From Mycolicibacterium sp. GF69 (GTDB lineage: Bacteria > Actinomycetota > Actinomycetes > Mycobacteriales > Mycobacteriaceae), in assembly GCF_003284965.1 (NCBI RefSeq), contig NZ_QMEW01000016.1, positions 41,604-105,603 of the forward strand: a stretch of 64,000 bases of DNA, written 5' to 3'. This document shows positions 43,606 to 52,156 of this stretch, piece after piece. The notes beneath the pieces are model-generated. The model saw only the letters and a list, made by a program, of their open reading frames with translations. It did no database searches and had not been told where the DNA came from. Position 1 is the stretch's first letter, and the number at the start of each line of letters is the position of its first letter. The position numbers and the translations under genes are program-made.

Positions 43606-44052
43606 ATGGGCGCGGCGCCAGGGTGGCTCAAGCACGTCAACAAGGTGGTGATGGTGCTGTTGCGGCTCGGGTTGCCGATCTCGCGGCACGAATCCCCCGT
43701 CGTGTTGACCGCGCCGGGCCGCAGAACGGGTAAGCCCCGGTCGACACCGGTCACCCCGATGCTCGTCGACGGCACGCGTTACATCGTCAACGGCTATCCC
43801 GGCGCGGACTGGGTGCACAACGTCCGCGCGGCGGAAGAGGTCGCGTTGAGGCAGGGTAGACGCGCCGAGCGGGTCCGTCTCGTCGAGTTGACGCCCAAGG
43901 ACGCGCGGCCGGTGCTGCGGGAGTTTCCCGTTCAGGTGCCCGTTGGCGTCGATGTGATGAAGCGCGCCGGTGTGCTGAAGTCCGGGAGCGTCGACGAGCT
44001 CGAATTCCTGGCGGGACGTCTCGCGGTGTTCCGCATCGAGCCGATCACGTAG
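43606..44052 (+). CDS. DUF385 deazaflavin-dependent oxidoreductase, copy 1
   Basis: A 148-residue Ddn-type protein starting WLKHVNKVVMVLLRLG, with VLTAPGRRTGKPRSTPVTPM, the family signature of F420-binding split barrels, and YIVNGYPGADWVHNVRAA. It forms a tandem pair with the next gene and shares about half its residues. The pair sits directly upstream of menB; reduction of a quinone or quinone-related substrate is conceivable but not shown. The start is 6 bases after the HAD stop. Confidence 0.83.
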   Translation: MGAAPGWLKHVNKVVMVLLRLGLPISRHESPVVLTAPGRRTGKPRSTPVTPMLVDGTRYIVNGYPGADWVHNVRAAEEVALRQGRRAERVRLVELTPKDARPVLREFPVQVPVGVDVMKRAGVLKSGSVDELEFLAGRLAVFRIEPIT

Positions 44053-44062
44053 CGTTTCTGCC

Positions 44063-44508
44063 GTGTCCGACATTCGATTGCCGTGGTGGTTGAAGTACGT
44101 CAACAAGGTGATGATCGGCCTGCAGAAGGTGGGCATTCTCGGCGAGAAGGGGCCCGTCGTGCTGTCCGTACCGGGCCGCAAGACCGGCAAACGGCGGCTG
44201 ACGCCGGTCACTCCGATGGTCGTCGACGGACACCGCTACGTGGTCGGCGGGATACCCGGTTCGGACTGGGCGGCCAATGTCCGCGCAGCAGGCGAGGCCA
44301 CGCTGCACATCGGCCGCCGCAGCGAGCGCGTGCGGATGGTCGAGATGCCGGTCGACGAAGCGCGGCCGTTGCTGCGTGAGTTTCCGGCGAAGGTGCCCAC
44401 CGGCGTCGACTTCATCAAGAACGCCGGCCTCGTCACCGGACCTGACCCCGACGAGTTCGAGGCGCTCGCGGGTCGATGCCCGGTGTTCCGCGTCGATGAG
44501 GTAAGCCC

Positions 44509-44512
<4 letters not shown>
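44063..44512 (+). CDS. DUF385 deazaflavin-dependent oxidoreductase, copy 2
   Basis: A 149-residue paralogue of the preceding protein: WWLKYVNKVMIGLQKVG, VLSVPGRKTGKRRLTPVTPM and YVVGGIPGSDWAANVRAA. The last codons overlap the menB GTG by four bases (GTGA), so it is translated with menB. In M. tuberculosis the gene next to menB (Rv0549c) is different as I remember, so this coupling may be specific to this lineage. Confidence 0.83.
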
Positions 44513-45420
<908 letters not shown>

Positions 45421-45475
45421 AGCGATTTGTGCGTGATTTCGAAGGGTGAGCGATCGTTCTCACGCACAAACCGCT
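45421..45475. repeat. Long imperfect palindrome after menB
   Basis: AGCGATTTGTGCGTGA (45421-45436) pairs with 45460-45475 at 15 of 16 positions around a 23-base loop. It begins at the base after the menB stop, so it can act as its terminator; the SDR promoter follows at once. The core TTGTGCGTGA also occurs at the 3' end of menA. Confidence 0.6.
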
Positions 45476-45479
45476 CGCC

Positions 45480-45493
45480 TAGACTCACGGCTC
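45480..45493 (+). promoter_or_regulatory. Candidate leaderless promoter of the SDR gene
   Basis: TAGACT (45480-45485) fits TAnnnT and ends 8 bases before the GTG at 45494, which has no ribosome binding site. The spacing fits a leaderless transcript starting at or near the GTG. Confidence 0.35.
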
Positions 45494-46378
45494 GTGAGCA
45501 AGAGCCCGCTGCGGCGGTTGGCCGACCGACTGCTGCTGACCACCATGCGCCCGCCGGTCGTACCCGAGCTGCTGCAGTTCCAGCCCGGCCGTGACGTCGT
45601 CGACCTGCGCGGCAAGCGCATCCTGCTGACCGGCGCGTCGTCGGGCATCGGCGAGGCCGCCGCCGAGAAGTTCGCCCGCCGCGGCGCGACCGTCGTGCTG
45701 GCCGCGCGCCGTCAAGAGTTGCTCGACGCCCTCGTCGACCGGATCGCCTCCAGCGGCGGTGACGCCTGGGCGCACGCCTGCGACCTGTCGGACCTTGGTG
45801 CGGTCGACGAACTCGTCGCCCGAGTCACAGATGAACTCGGCGGCGTCGACATCCTGATCAACAACGCGGGCCGTTCGATCCGCAGACCGCTGGCCGAGTC
45901 GCTGGAGCGCTGGCACGACGTCGAACGCACGATGGCGCTGAACTACTACGGACCGCTGCGGCTGATCCGCGGCCTGGCCCCGGGTATGCGGGTCCGCAAA
46001 GACGGCCACATCATCAACGTGTCCACCTGGGGTGTGCTCAGCGAGTCATCACCGCTGTTCTCGGTGTACAACGCGTCGAAGGCGGCGCTGACCGCGGTGA
46101 GCCGCGTCATCGAGACGGAGTGGAGCTCCGACGGTGTGCATTCGACGACGCTGTTCTATCCGCTGGTGCACACGCCGATGATCGCGCCCACCCGGGCCTA
46201 CGACGGCCTGCCGGGGCTGAGCTCCGACGAGGCCGCCGACTGGATGGTCACCGCCGCCCGCACCCGGCCAGTACGCATCGCCCCGCGCATGGCGGTCAGC
46301 GCGCAAGTGCTCAACAGCTTCGCCCCCGCGGTCGTCGATGCGGTGATGAAACGCCAACGCGTACAACCGAACGGCTGA
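45494..46378 (+). CDS. Short-chain dehydrogenase (Rv0547c-like)
   Basis: A 294-residue SDR with TGASSGIG, NNAG and the catalytic YNASK. The product begins MSKSPLRRLADRLLL, the N-terminus I remember for Rv0547c, which is why I chose the GTG at 45494 over the one at 45446. The N-terminal 40 residues include a hydrophobic stretch and may bind a membrane. It follows menB as in M. tuberculosis. Substrate unknown; a lipid carbonyl is likely. Confidence 0.88.
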   Translation: MSKSPLRRLADRLLLTTMRPPVVPELLQFQPGRDVVDLRGKRILLTGASSGIGEAAAEKFARRGATVVLAARRQELLDALVDRIASSGGDAWAHACDLSDLGAVDELVARVTDELGGVDILINNAGRSIRRPLAESLERWHDVERTMALNYYGPLRLIRGLAPGMRVRKDGHIINVSTWGVLSESSPLFSVYNASKAALTAVSRVIETEWSSDGVHSTTLFYPLVHTPMIAPTRAYDGLPGLSSDEAADWMVTAARTRPVRIAPRMAVSAQVLNSFAPAVVDAVMKRQRVQPNG

Positions 46379-46379
46379 C

Positions 46380-47921
46380 ATGCCGCATCCTGCCATCGCG
46401 ACGGTCGCCGACATCGCGCGCGTCTTCGGCGCCGAACGTCCCGACGCAGTGGCGCTGGTCGCCGGTGAGCGCACCGTGACGTTCGCCGAATTGGACGACA
46501 GATCCAACAAAGCCGCCCAGGCCTTTCGCGCCGCTGGCGTCGGCTTCGGTGACCGCGTCGCGTTCGTCGAGAAGAACGGCATCGAGTTCTTCGAAGTCGT
46601 CTGTGCGCTCTCCAAACTCGGCGCGGTCGTGGTGCCCGTGAACTGGCGGTTGGCGCCGGTCGAGATGGCCCACATCATCAACGACGCCGGCGCCCGGGTG
46701 GTGGTCGTCGGCGCCGAGTTCATCGGACACGTCGAGGCGATCGAAGACCGGTTGACGTCGAGCGTCGTCGCCGTCGGCGAGCACCCCCGCTGGCCGGCGT
46801 TCGACGACTGGCTCGCCGATCACCCATCCGAAGACCCCTGCGTCACAACGGGACCCGATGATATCGCGTTCCTGATGTACACCTCGGGCACCACCGGAGC
46901 GCCCAAGGGCGTGATGTTGACCAACGACAACTACTTCTGCAAAGCCACCGGGATCGCCGACAAGTGGCGCTTCGACGCCGACAGCGTGAGCCTGGCGGTG
47001 ATGCCGATGTTCCACATGGCAGGCTCGGGCTGGGCGCTGGTGGGGCTGTGCGAAGGTGCGCGGACCGTCGTGCTGCGTGACGTCCACCCGATCGCGATCC
47101 TCGATGCCGTTGTCAGGCACGGTATTACGAACATGTTGCTGGTTCCGGTGGTGATCCAGCGACTGCTCGACACCCCGGGCGTCGAAGAGACGGACTTCGC
47201 GGCCCTGCGCGCCATCGTCTACGGCGCATCCCCGATCACCGACGACGTTCTGGTGCGCGCGCTCGAGCGGTTCGGCTGCGATCTGCTGCAGGTGTACGGG
47301 CAGACCGAAACCACCGGCTCCATAACCCAACTCGACGACCACCAGCCCGAGTTGCTGCGGTCCTGCGGCAAGCCGTTCCCGTGGGTCGAGGTCCGTGTCG
47401 TCGATGACGGCGGCCGCGACGTTCCCACCGGCACCGTCGGCGAGCTGTGGACCCGCTCGCGCCAGAACATGCGTGGCTATTGGAACAATCCTGATGCGAC
47501 GGCCGCGACGCTCACCCCCGACGGCTGGCTCAAGACCGGCGACGCCGGCTACCTCGACCACGACGGCTACGTGTACCTGCACGACCGCGTCAAGGACATG
47601 ATCGTGTCGGGCGGCGAGAACGTGTATCCCACCGAGGTCGAGAACGTGCTGATGACGCACCCAGACGTCGGTGACGTGGCGGTGATCGGGGTGCCGGACA
47701 CGACGTGGGGCGAGGCGGTGAAGGCGATCGTCGTGCCCGCGCCGGGCGCCTCCCCCAGCGAGGCGGATCTCGTCGCCCATGCGCGCGAGCGGCTCGCGGG
47801 GTTCAAGCTGCCCAAGTCGATTTCGTTCGCCGACGACCTACCCCGCACGCCGAGCGGCAAGGTGCTCAAGCGCGCGCTGCGGCAGCCCTACTGGGAAGGT
47901 GTCGGGCGGCGGATCGGCTGA
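46380..47921 (+). CDS. Acyl-CoA synthetase (ANL superfamily)
   Basis: A 513-residue adenylate-forming enzyme: P-loop MYTSGTTGAPKG, VYGQTETTG, GWLKTGDAGYLDHDGYVYLHDRVKDMI and the catalytic Lys in TPSGKVLKRAL. It starts one base after the SDR stop, so the two are probably translated together and may work on the same acyl substrate. It is one of three FadD-type ligases in the window, in addition to MenE. Substrate unknown. Confidence 0.88.
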   Translation: MPHPAIATVADIARVFGAERPDAVALVAGERTVTFAELDDRSNKAAQAFRAAGVGFGDRVAFVEKNGIEFFEVVCALSKLGAVVVPVNWRLAPVEMAHIINDAGARVVVVGAEFIGHVEAIEDRLTSSVVAVGEHPRWPAFDDWLADHPSEDPCVTTGPDDIAFLMYTSGTTGAPKGVMLTNDNYFCKATGIADKWRFDADSVSLAVMPMFHMAGSGWALVGLCEGARTVVLRDVHPIAILDAVVRHGITNMLLVPVVIQRLLDTPGVEETDFAALRAIVYGASPITDDVLVRALERFGCDLLQVYGQTETTGSITQLDDHQPELLRSCGKPFPWVEVRVVDDGGRDVPTGTVGELWTRSRQNMRGYWNNPDATAATLTPDGWLKTGDAGYLDHDGYVYLHDRVKDMIVSGGENVYPTEVENVLMTHPDVGDVAVIGVPDTTWGEAVKAIVVPAPGASPSEADLVAHARERLAGFKLPKSISFADDLPRTPSGKVLKRALRQPYWEGVGRRIG

Positions 47922-47943
47922 CCCGTCGTGATAGACACGAGGG

Positions 47944-48315
47944 ATGGAGATTCTGGCCAGCCGGATGCTGATTCGGCCGGCGGACTATGCGCGTTCGTTG
48001 ACGTTCTACCGCGATGAGCTGGGTTTGGCGATCGCCCGCGACTACGGCGCGGGCACCGTCTTCTACGCCGGGCAGTCGCTGATCGAGCTCGCCGGCCACG
48101 GCGCACCGCGCGCGGGCGGCACGATGTGGTTGCAGGTTCGCGACCTCTACGCCACCGAGAAGGAGCTATCTGACCGCGGTGTTCCTATCGCGCGCGAGGC
48201 CCGCGCGGAACCGTGGGGCCTGCACGAGATGCACATCGAAGATCCCGACGGCGTCCTGTTGATCTTCGTCCAAGTGCCCGAGACCCACCCGCTGCGCCGC
48301 GACACCCGCCAGTAG
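47944..48315 (+). CDS. VOC/glyoxalase-fold protein (Rv0546c-like)
   Basis: A 123-residue single-module vicinal-oxygen-chelate protein: RPADYARSLTFYRDELGL at the N-terminus, ELAGH and a final EMHIEDPDGVLLIFVQ strand with a likely metal-binding Glu. It would form a dimer binding a divalent metal. Pattern and position match Rv0546c. Reaction unknown. Confidence 0.87.
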   Translation: MEILASRMLIRPADYARSLTFYRDELGLAIARDYGAGTVFYAGQSLIELAGHGAPRAGGTMWLQVRDLYATEKELSDRGVPIAREARAEPWGLHEMHIEDPDGVLLIFVQVPETHPLRRDTRQ

Positions 48316-48320
48316 CAGGC

Positions 48321-48626
48321 TCAGCGAGCGGGGCTGGCCAGCGGCCAGCCGACCGACGCCAGCCGCGAGGCAACCTGGTGCATCTCTTCGGGATTCGGCT
48401 CCTGCGCGGTGACCTGGTGGATCGCGACGCGGATCTCGTCCTCGGTCACGGTGTCGGCGGTGGTGCCCTTGAGCACGGTCTGCGCGGCGCCGACCACCTC
48501 GTCTTCGGTGAGCGAGCGCTTCAACAGCGCCAGCAGCGGAAAGTAATCCTTCGGCGGCACACCCTCCGGATAGCCGCGCCGCAGCCAGGAGAGCACGTTG
48601 TCCAACACGCTGACGTTCTCGGTCAT
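48321..48626 (-). CDS. DUF3349 protein, copy 1
   Basis: A 101-residue helical protein with the DUF3349 pattern: WLRRGYPEGVPPKDYFPLLALLKRSLTEDEV and a C-terminal EMHQVASRLASVGWPL. It follows the small membrane protein and pitA on the same strand. A second copy of the family lies on the other side of pitA next to menE. Function unknown. Confidence 0.82.
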   Translation of the reverse strand: MTENVSVLDNVLSWLRRGYPEGVPPKDYFPLLALLKRSLTEDEVVGAAQTVLKGTTADTVTEDEIRVAIHQVTAQEPNPEEMHQVASRLASVGWPLASPAR

Positions 48627-48639
48627 GATGTCCCGCAGC

Positions 48640-48924
48640 TCATTTCCGGGGCATGAAGGGGAACAGGTCGATGCCGGTGTGGTGGATGATCGTGGCCCTG
48701 GTGATCCACAGCACCGCGGTGATGATCACCCATGCGACGAACACGAACAGCGCCACGCCGAGGTATTTGCGCACCGGGCTCGGCGCGGTCGCCGCGCCGT
48801 CGGCGGACTCATCGCCCGCTCCGCTGGAGAACGCCATCAGCCCGGTCGCGAACAACGCTGGCAGGCCGGCGCCCAGCACCAGACCGATCACCAGCACCTT
48901 GAAAATGCTTTCCAGATAAGTCAT
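48640..48924 (-). CDS. Small membrane protein (Rv0544c-like)
   Basis: A 94-residue protein with two membrane segments (about 5-31 and 53-74) separated by a Ser/Ala-rich loop, ending FPFMPRK. It starts 13 bases after the pitA stop and matches the position of Rv0544c in M. tuberculosis. Function unknown; it may be a small partner of the phosphate transporter. Confidence 0.8.
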   Translation of the reverse strand: MTYLESIFKVLVIGLVLGAGLPALFATGLMAFSSGAGDESADGAATAPSPVRKYLGVALFVFVAWVIITAVLWITRATIIHHTGIDLFPFMPRK

Positions 48925-48937
48925 CGAGTATCCCTCG

Positions 48938-50200
48938 CTACACCGCCGCCGGGGAGCGGGTCGGTGCGGGCATGGCCTCCTCGACGGCTGCCCGCAGTTC
49001 GGCGGGAACCACGGAGTTGGTGGCGCCGTCCCAGTCGGCGTTGACGTTGGTGTGGTCGACCTTCTGCTGCTGGGCGCGCCACCACATGAAGAACGACAAC
49101 CCGATCAGCACGAGGAAGATGAACCCGTCGCCGGCGAGGTCGGAGCCGGTGAGCGCCTCGATGCCGTGCGACAGCCAGAACGACAGCGCGCCAACAAGTC
49201 CGGCGGCGGGCAGGGTGATCAACCACGCCACGACCATGCGGCCGGCCACCGCCCAACGGACCTCGGCGGCGGGCTTGCCGACACCGCTGCCCAGGATCGA
49301 GCCGGTAGCGACATGAGTGGTCGACAGCGCCATACCCGCGGCACTGGAGCTGAGAATGATTGCGGCCGAGGATGCTTCGGCCGCGAAACCCTGGGGCGAC
49401 TGGATCTCCACGAGGCCCTTGCCCAGGGTGCGGATGACGCGCCAGCCACCGAGGTAAGTGCCCAGACCGATCGCGACCGCGCAGCTGAAGATGACCCAGA
49501 ACGGCAGGCCGTTCTCCTTGACGTCACCGCTGAGGTGGCCGGTGGTGATCAGCGCGAGCGCGATGACGCCCATCGTCTTCTGCGCGTCGTTGGTGCCGTG
49601 CGACAACGCGACCAGCGAGGCGGTCGCGACCTGCCCCCAGCGGAAGCCTTCGCGGCGGCGGTGCTCCACCACGTTGCGGGTGATGCGGTAGACCAGCCAG
49701 GTGCCGCACGCGGCCACCAGTCCCGCGATGACCGGCGCCGCGATTGCGGGAATGAGGACCTTCTGGCTGATACCGCTCCAGTTCACACCGGCGGTGCCCA
49801 TGGCGGCCAGGCCGGCACCGATCAGCCCGCCGAACAACGCGTGCGACGAACTGGACGGGATACCGAACAGCCATGTCAGCAGGTTCCACAGGATGCCGCC
49901 GATCAGGCCCGAGAAGATGATCGTCAGCCCGGTGGACGCGTCGATCGACGGCAGCAACGCACCGGTCGAACCGTCCTGGACCTTGAGCACCGAGGTGGTC
50001 ACCGTGACCGCGACCTCCACCGAGAGGAACGCGCCGACCAGGTTGAGGATGCCCGCTAACAGCACCGCGGTCTTGGGCTTGAGGGCGCCGGTGGCGATCG
50101 AGGTCGCCATCGCATTGCCGGTGTCGTGGAAGCCGTTGGTGAAGTCGAATGCCAGTGCGGTTGCGATCAGCAGCACCAGGACGATCAACTCAGCGCTCAC
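48938..50200 (-). CDS. pitA: Low-affinity inorganic phosphate transporter PitA
   Basis: A 420-residue PiT family transporter with ten or so membrane segments. The two family repeats are visible: DFTNGFHDTGNAMATSIATGAL near the N-terminus and ALSHGTNDAQKTMGVIAL in the second half. It imports phosphate, usually as a metal-phosphate complex, driven by the proton gradient. It starts at GTG. A PHO-box-like direct repeat lies about 95 bases upstream. Confidence 0.93.
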   Translation of the reverse strand: MSAELIVLVLLIATALAFDFTNGFHDTGNAMATSIATGALKPKTAVLLAGILNLVGAFLSVEVAVTVTTSVLKVQDGSTGALLPSIDASTGLTIIFSGLIGGILWNLLTWLFGIPSSSSHALFGGLIGAGLAAMGTAGVNWSGISQKVLIPAIAAPVIAGLVAACGTWLVYRITRNVVEHRRREGFRWGQVATASLVALSHGTNDAQKTMGVIALALITTGHLSGDVKENGLPFWVIFSCAVAIGLGTYLGGWRVIRTLGKGLVEIQSPQGFAAEASSAAIILSSSAAGMALSTTHVATGSILGSGVGKPAAEVRWAVAGRMVVAWLITLPAAGLVGALSFWLSHGIEALTGSDLAGDGFIFLVLIGLSFFMWWRAQQQKVDHTNVNADWDGATNSVVPAELRAAVEEAMPAPTRSPAAV

Positions 50201-50423
50201 GGCGCTAATTCTGCGGCCATCGCGGGTGATTCACCTAATCCTCGGCCACTTTCGTGGGGCGTGTCGAGCAGGCAATTCGCCAGGTGGAGCAATGTGTTCA
50301 TCCGTTGTTCACCCGCCGGCAGTCGAGCGTTTGCCAGCGGCGTCAAACTCGCCTTGTTCGGGCGCGCACTAGCATCATCCAAGCGGGAGCGGGTACACCC
50401 GGTGCGACACGCGGGAGGGCACA
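50201..50423. other. Divergent control region between pitA and DUF3349-menE
   Basis: This 223-base gap contains the PHO-box-like repeat at 50296-50317. Close to pitA is a GGTGA-T-TCACC palindrome (50225-50235). A GGGAGGGCAC ribosome binding site precedes the DUF3349 GTG. No reading frame or RNA structure stands out. Confidence 0.4.
50296..50317 (+). promoter_or_regulatory. PHO-box-like direct repeat
   Basis: GTTCATCCGTT and GTTCACCCGCC are two adjacent 11-base units. The 11-base period and GTTCAYC core match the PHO box bound by PhoP/RegX3-type regulators in actinomycetes. Being next to pitA supports phosphate control; the DUF3349-menE operon could also be affected. Confidence 0.55.
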
Positions 50424-50726
50424 GTGACGAAGTTTCTGGCCAAAATTGTCGCGTGGATCACAGCGGGCTACCCGGAAGGGGTGCCCGGGCCGGACCGGGT
50501 TCCGCTGTTCTCCCTGTTGCGGCGCCGCCTCACCGAGGACGAGGTGCGAACCGTCGCGGTGGCGCTGCAGCGTAACGGCGAGTTCGACGACGCCGAGATC
50601 GGCGTGCTGATCACGCAGATCACCGATGCGCTGCCCACACCCGAGGACGTCGAGCGCGTGCGCCGGCGGCTGGCGGTCCGCGGCTGGCCGCTCGACGACC
50701 CGCGCGACCAGGAGGGAGACCCATAG
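50424..50726 (+). CDS. DUF3349 protein, copy 2 (Rv0543c-like)
   Basis: A 100-residue protein: IVAWITAGYPEGVPGPDRVPLFSLLRRRLTEDEVRTVAVAL and PTPEDVERVRRRLAVRGWPLDD. This is the copy that matches Rv0543c and lies, as there, directly before menE. The GTG start follows GGGAGGGCACA. The end overlaps the likely menE start. Function unknown. Confidence 0.85.
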   Translation: MTKFLAKIVAWITAGYPEGVPGPDRVPLFSLLRRRLTEDEVRTVAVALQRNGEFDDAEIGVLITQITDALPTPEDVERVRRRLAVRGWPLDDPRDQEGDP

Positions 50727-51874
50727 CCGTCCTGAGCGCGGTGCCGGTCGGGGCCGGCGCCGCGGCGGTATCGGTCCTGCCGGTGGTGCACGACATGCTG
50801 GCCGGGCACGCCCACGTGTTGCTGGTCCCCGCCGACGACGACCGCGAATCACCGCTTCTGCGAACGTCTTTGCGTGTGGGCACCGAGATCGACGACGACG
50901 TGGCGGTCGTGGTGTCGACGTCCGGCACCACCGGAACCCCTAAGGGTGCACTGCTGACCGCGGCCGCGCTGACGGCGAGCGCTGAGGCGACGCATCACCG
51001 GCTCGGCGGACCGGGGCAGTGGCTGTTGGCGCTGTCGGCGCATCACGTCGCGGGGCTGCAGGTGCTGGTACGCAGCGTCGTCGCGGGTACCACGCCGGTG
51101 GCGATATCTCCGAGCTTCGAGGTCACCGAATTGGTCTCTGCCATCGGCGCTTTGGGGTCGGGACGGCGCTACGCTGCCCTGGTGGCGGTGCAGCTCGCGA
51201 AGGCGCTGCGGCACGACCGGGCGGCGGCCGCGCTGGCCACGTTGGACGCCGTCCTGATCGGGGGCGGCCCGATGCCGGCCGGGCTCGCCGAACGCGCGGC
51301 CGCCGCGGAGATTTCGGTGGTGCGCACGTACGGGATGAGCGAGACCGCGGGCGGTTGCGTCTACGACGGTGTGCCGTTGGACGGGGTACGGGTACGGATC
51401 GCCGAGCAGTCGGCGTATGGGCGCATCGTGCTGGGCGGCGCAACGCTCGCCAAGGGCTACCGCAACCCGGCCGACCCGGACCCGTTCGCCGATGCAGGCT
51501 GGTTCCGCACCGACGACGTTGGCGCCGTTGATAGTTCGGGCCGCCTGACGGTGCTCGGGCGGTTGGACGACGCGATCAGCAGCGGCGGGCTGACCATCAT
51601 GCCGCAGAACGTGGAGGCGGCGTTGGCGACCCACGCGGCCATCGCCGAGTGCGCGGTGTTCGGGGTGCCCGACGAACGGCTGGGCCAGCGGGTGGCCGCG
51701 GCCGTCGTGCTGGCGGCCGGCTGCGACGCTCCGTCGTCGGCCGAACTATGCGAGCACGTGGCCGCAAGTCTGGATATCACCGCCGCACCTCGCCAGGTGC
51801 ACGTCGTCGGCGAGTTGCCGCGGCGCGGCATCGGAAAGATCGACAGGCGGGCGCTCGCGGCCCGGTTCTCCTGA
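50723..51874 (+). CDS. menE: MenE, o-succinylbenzoyl-CoA ligase; start codon uncertain
   Basis: MenE activates o-succinylbenzoate with ATP and CoA for MenB. It is a short ANL enzyme: P-loop STSGTTGTPKG, TYGMSETAGG, GWFRTDDVGAVDSSGRLTVLGRLDDAI and the Lys in RRGIGKIDRR. The first canonical start is the GTG at 50741 (377 residues), but a strong AGGAGGGAG (50710-50718) points to an ATA at 50723 overlapping the DUF3349 stop. That start adds six residues (383 residues) that fit the usual N-terminal strand. I give the longer form; an AUA start is rare. Confidence 0.88.
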   Translation: MAVLSAVPVGAGAAAVSVLPVVHDMLAGHAHVLLVPADDDRESPLLRTSLRVGTEIDDDVAVVVSTSGTTGTPKGALLTAAALTASAEATHHRLGGPGQWLLALSAHHVAGLQVLVRSVVAGTTPVAISPSFEVTELVSAIGALGSGRRYAALVAVQLAKALRHDRAAAALATLDAVLIGGGPMPAGLAERAAAAEISVVRTYGMSETAGGCVYDGVPLDGVRVRIAEQSAYGRIVLGGATLAKGYRNPADPDPFADAGWFRTDDVGAVDSSGRLTVLGRLDDAISSGGLTIMPQNVEAALATHAAIAECAVFGVPDERLGQRVAAAVVLAAGCDAPSSAELCEHVAASLDITAAPRQVHVVGELPRRGIGKIDRRALAARFS

Positions 51875-51926
51875 TTCGGCCTAAAAGGCGTCGGCTTGAG
51901 GCGACTCAGGACGGCATGATGGACCG

Positions 51927-52099
51927 ATGCGTCGCGAAGTCAACACCGTCGAGGAGATGCGAGCCATCCTCGGACGCCGACTATTTCGACGCGCTGGCCG
52001 TGCAGGATAAACGACAGATCCTGGCGTTAGAGATCGCGGTCGAGGAGGTTTTCTTCCACTGCGCCAAAGCGTTTCTGCGATCGGACGCCTGGGGTGTAG
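51927..52099 (+). pseudogene. Remnant of a PPOX-class flavin-binding gene
   Basis: The N-terminus MRREVNTVEEMRAILG (from an ATG at 51927) and a C-terminal part DYFDALAVQDKRQILALE...VEEVFFHCAKAFLRS resemble the two ends of pyridoxamine-phosphate-oxidase-class proteins. The roughly 100 residues of flavin-binding core between them are missing, and the two ends are in different frames. The original frame stops at about 52010. This is an internal deletion with a frameshift, not a functional gene. Confidence 0.6.
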
Positions 52100-52156
52100 T
52101 TCGTCGCGCTGAACGCAACCAACGACACCGAAATCACCAGTCATTAAGGTGGGCGG

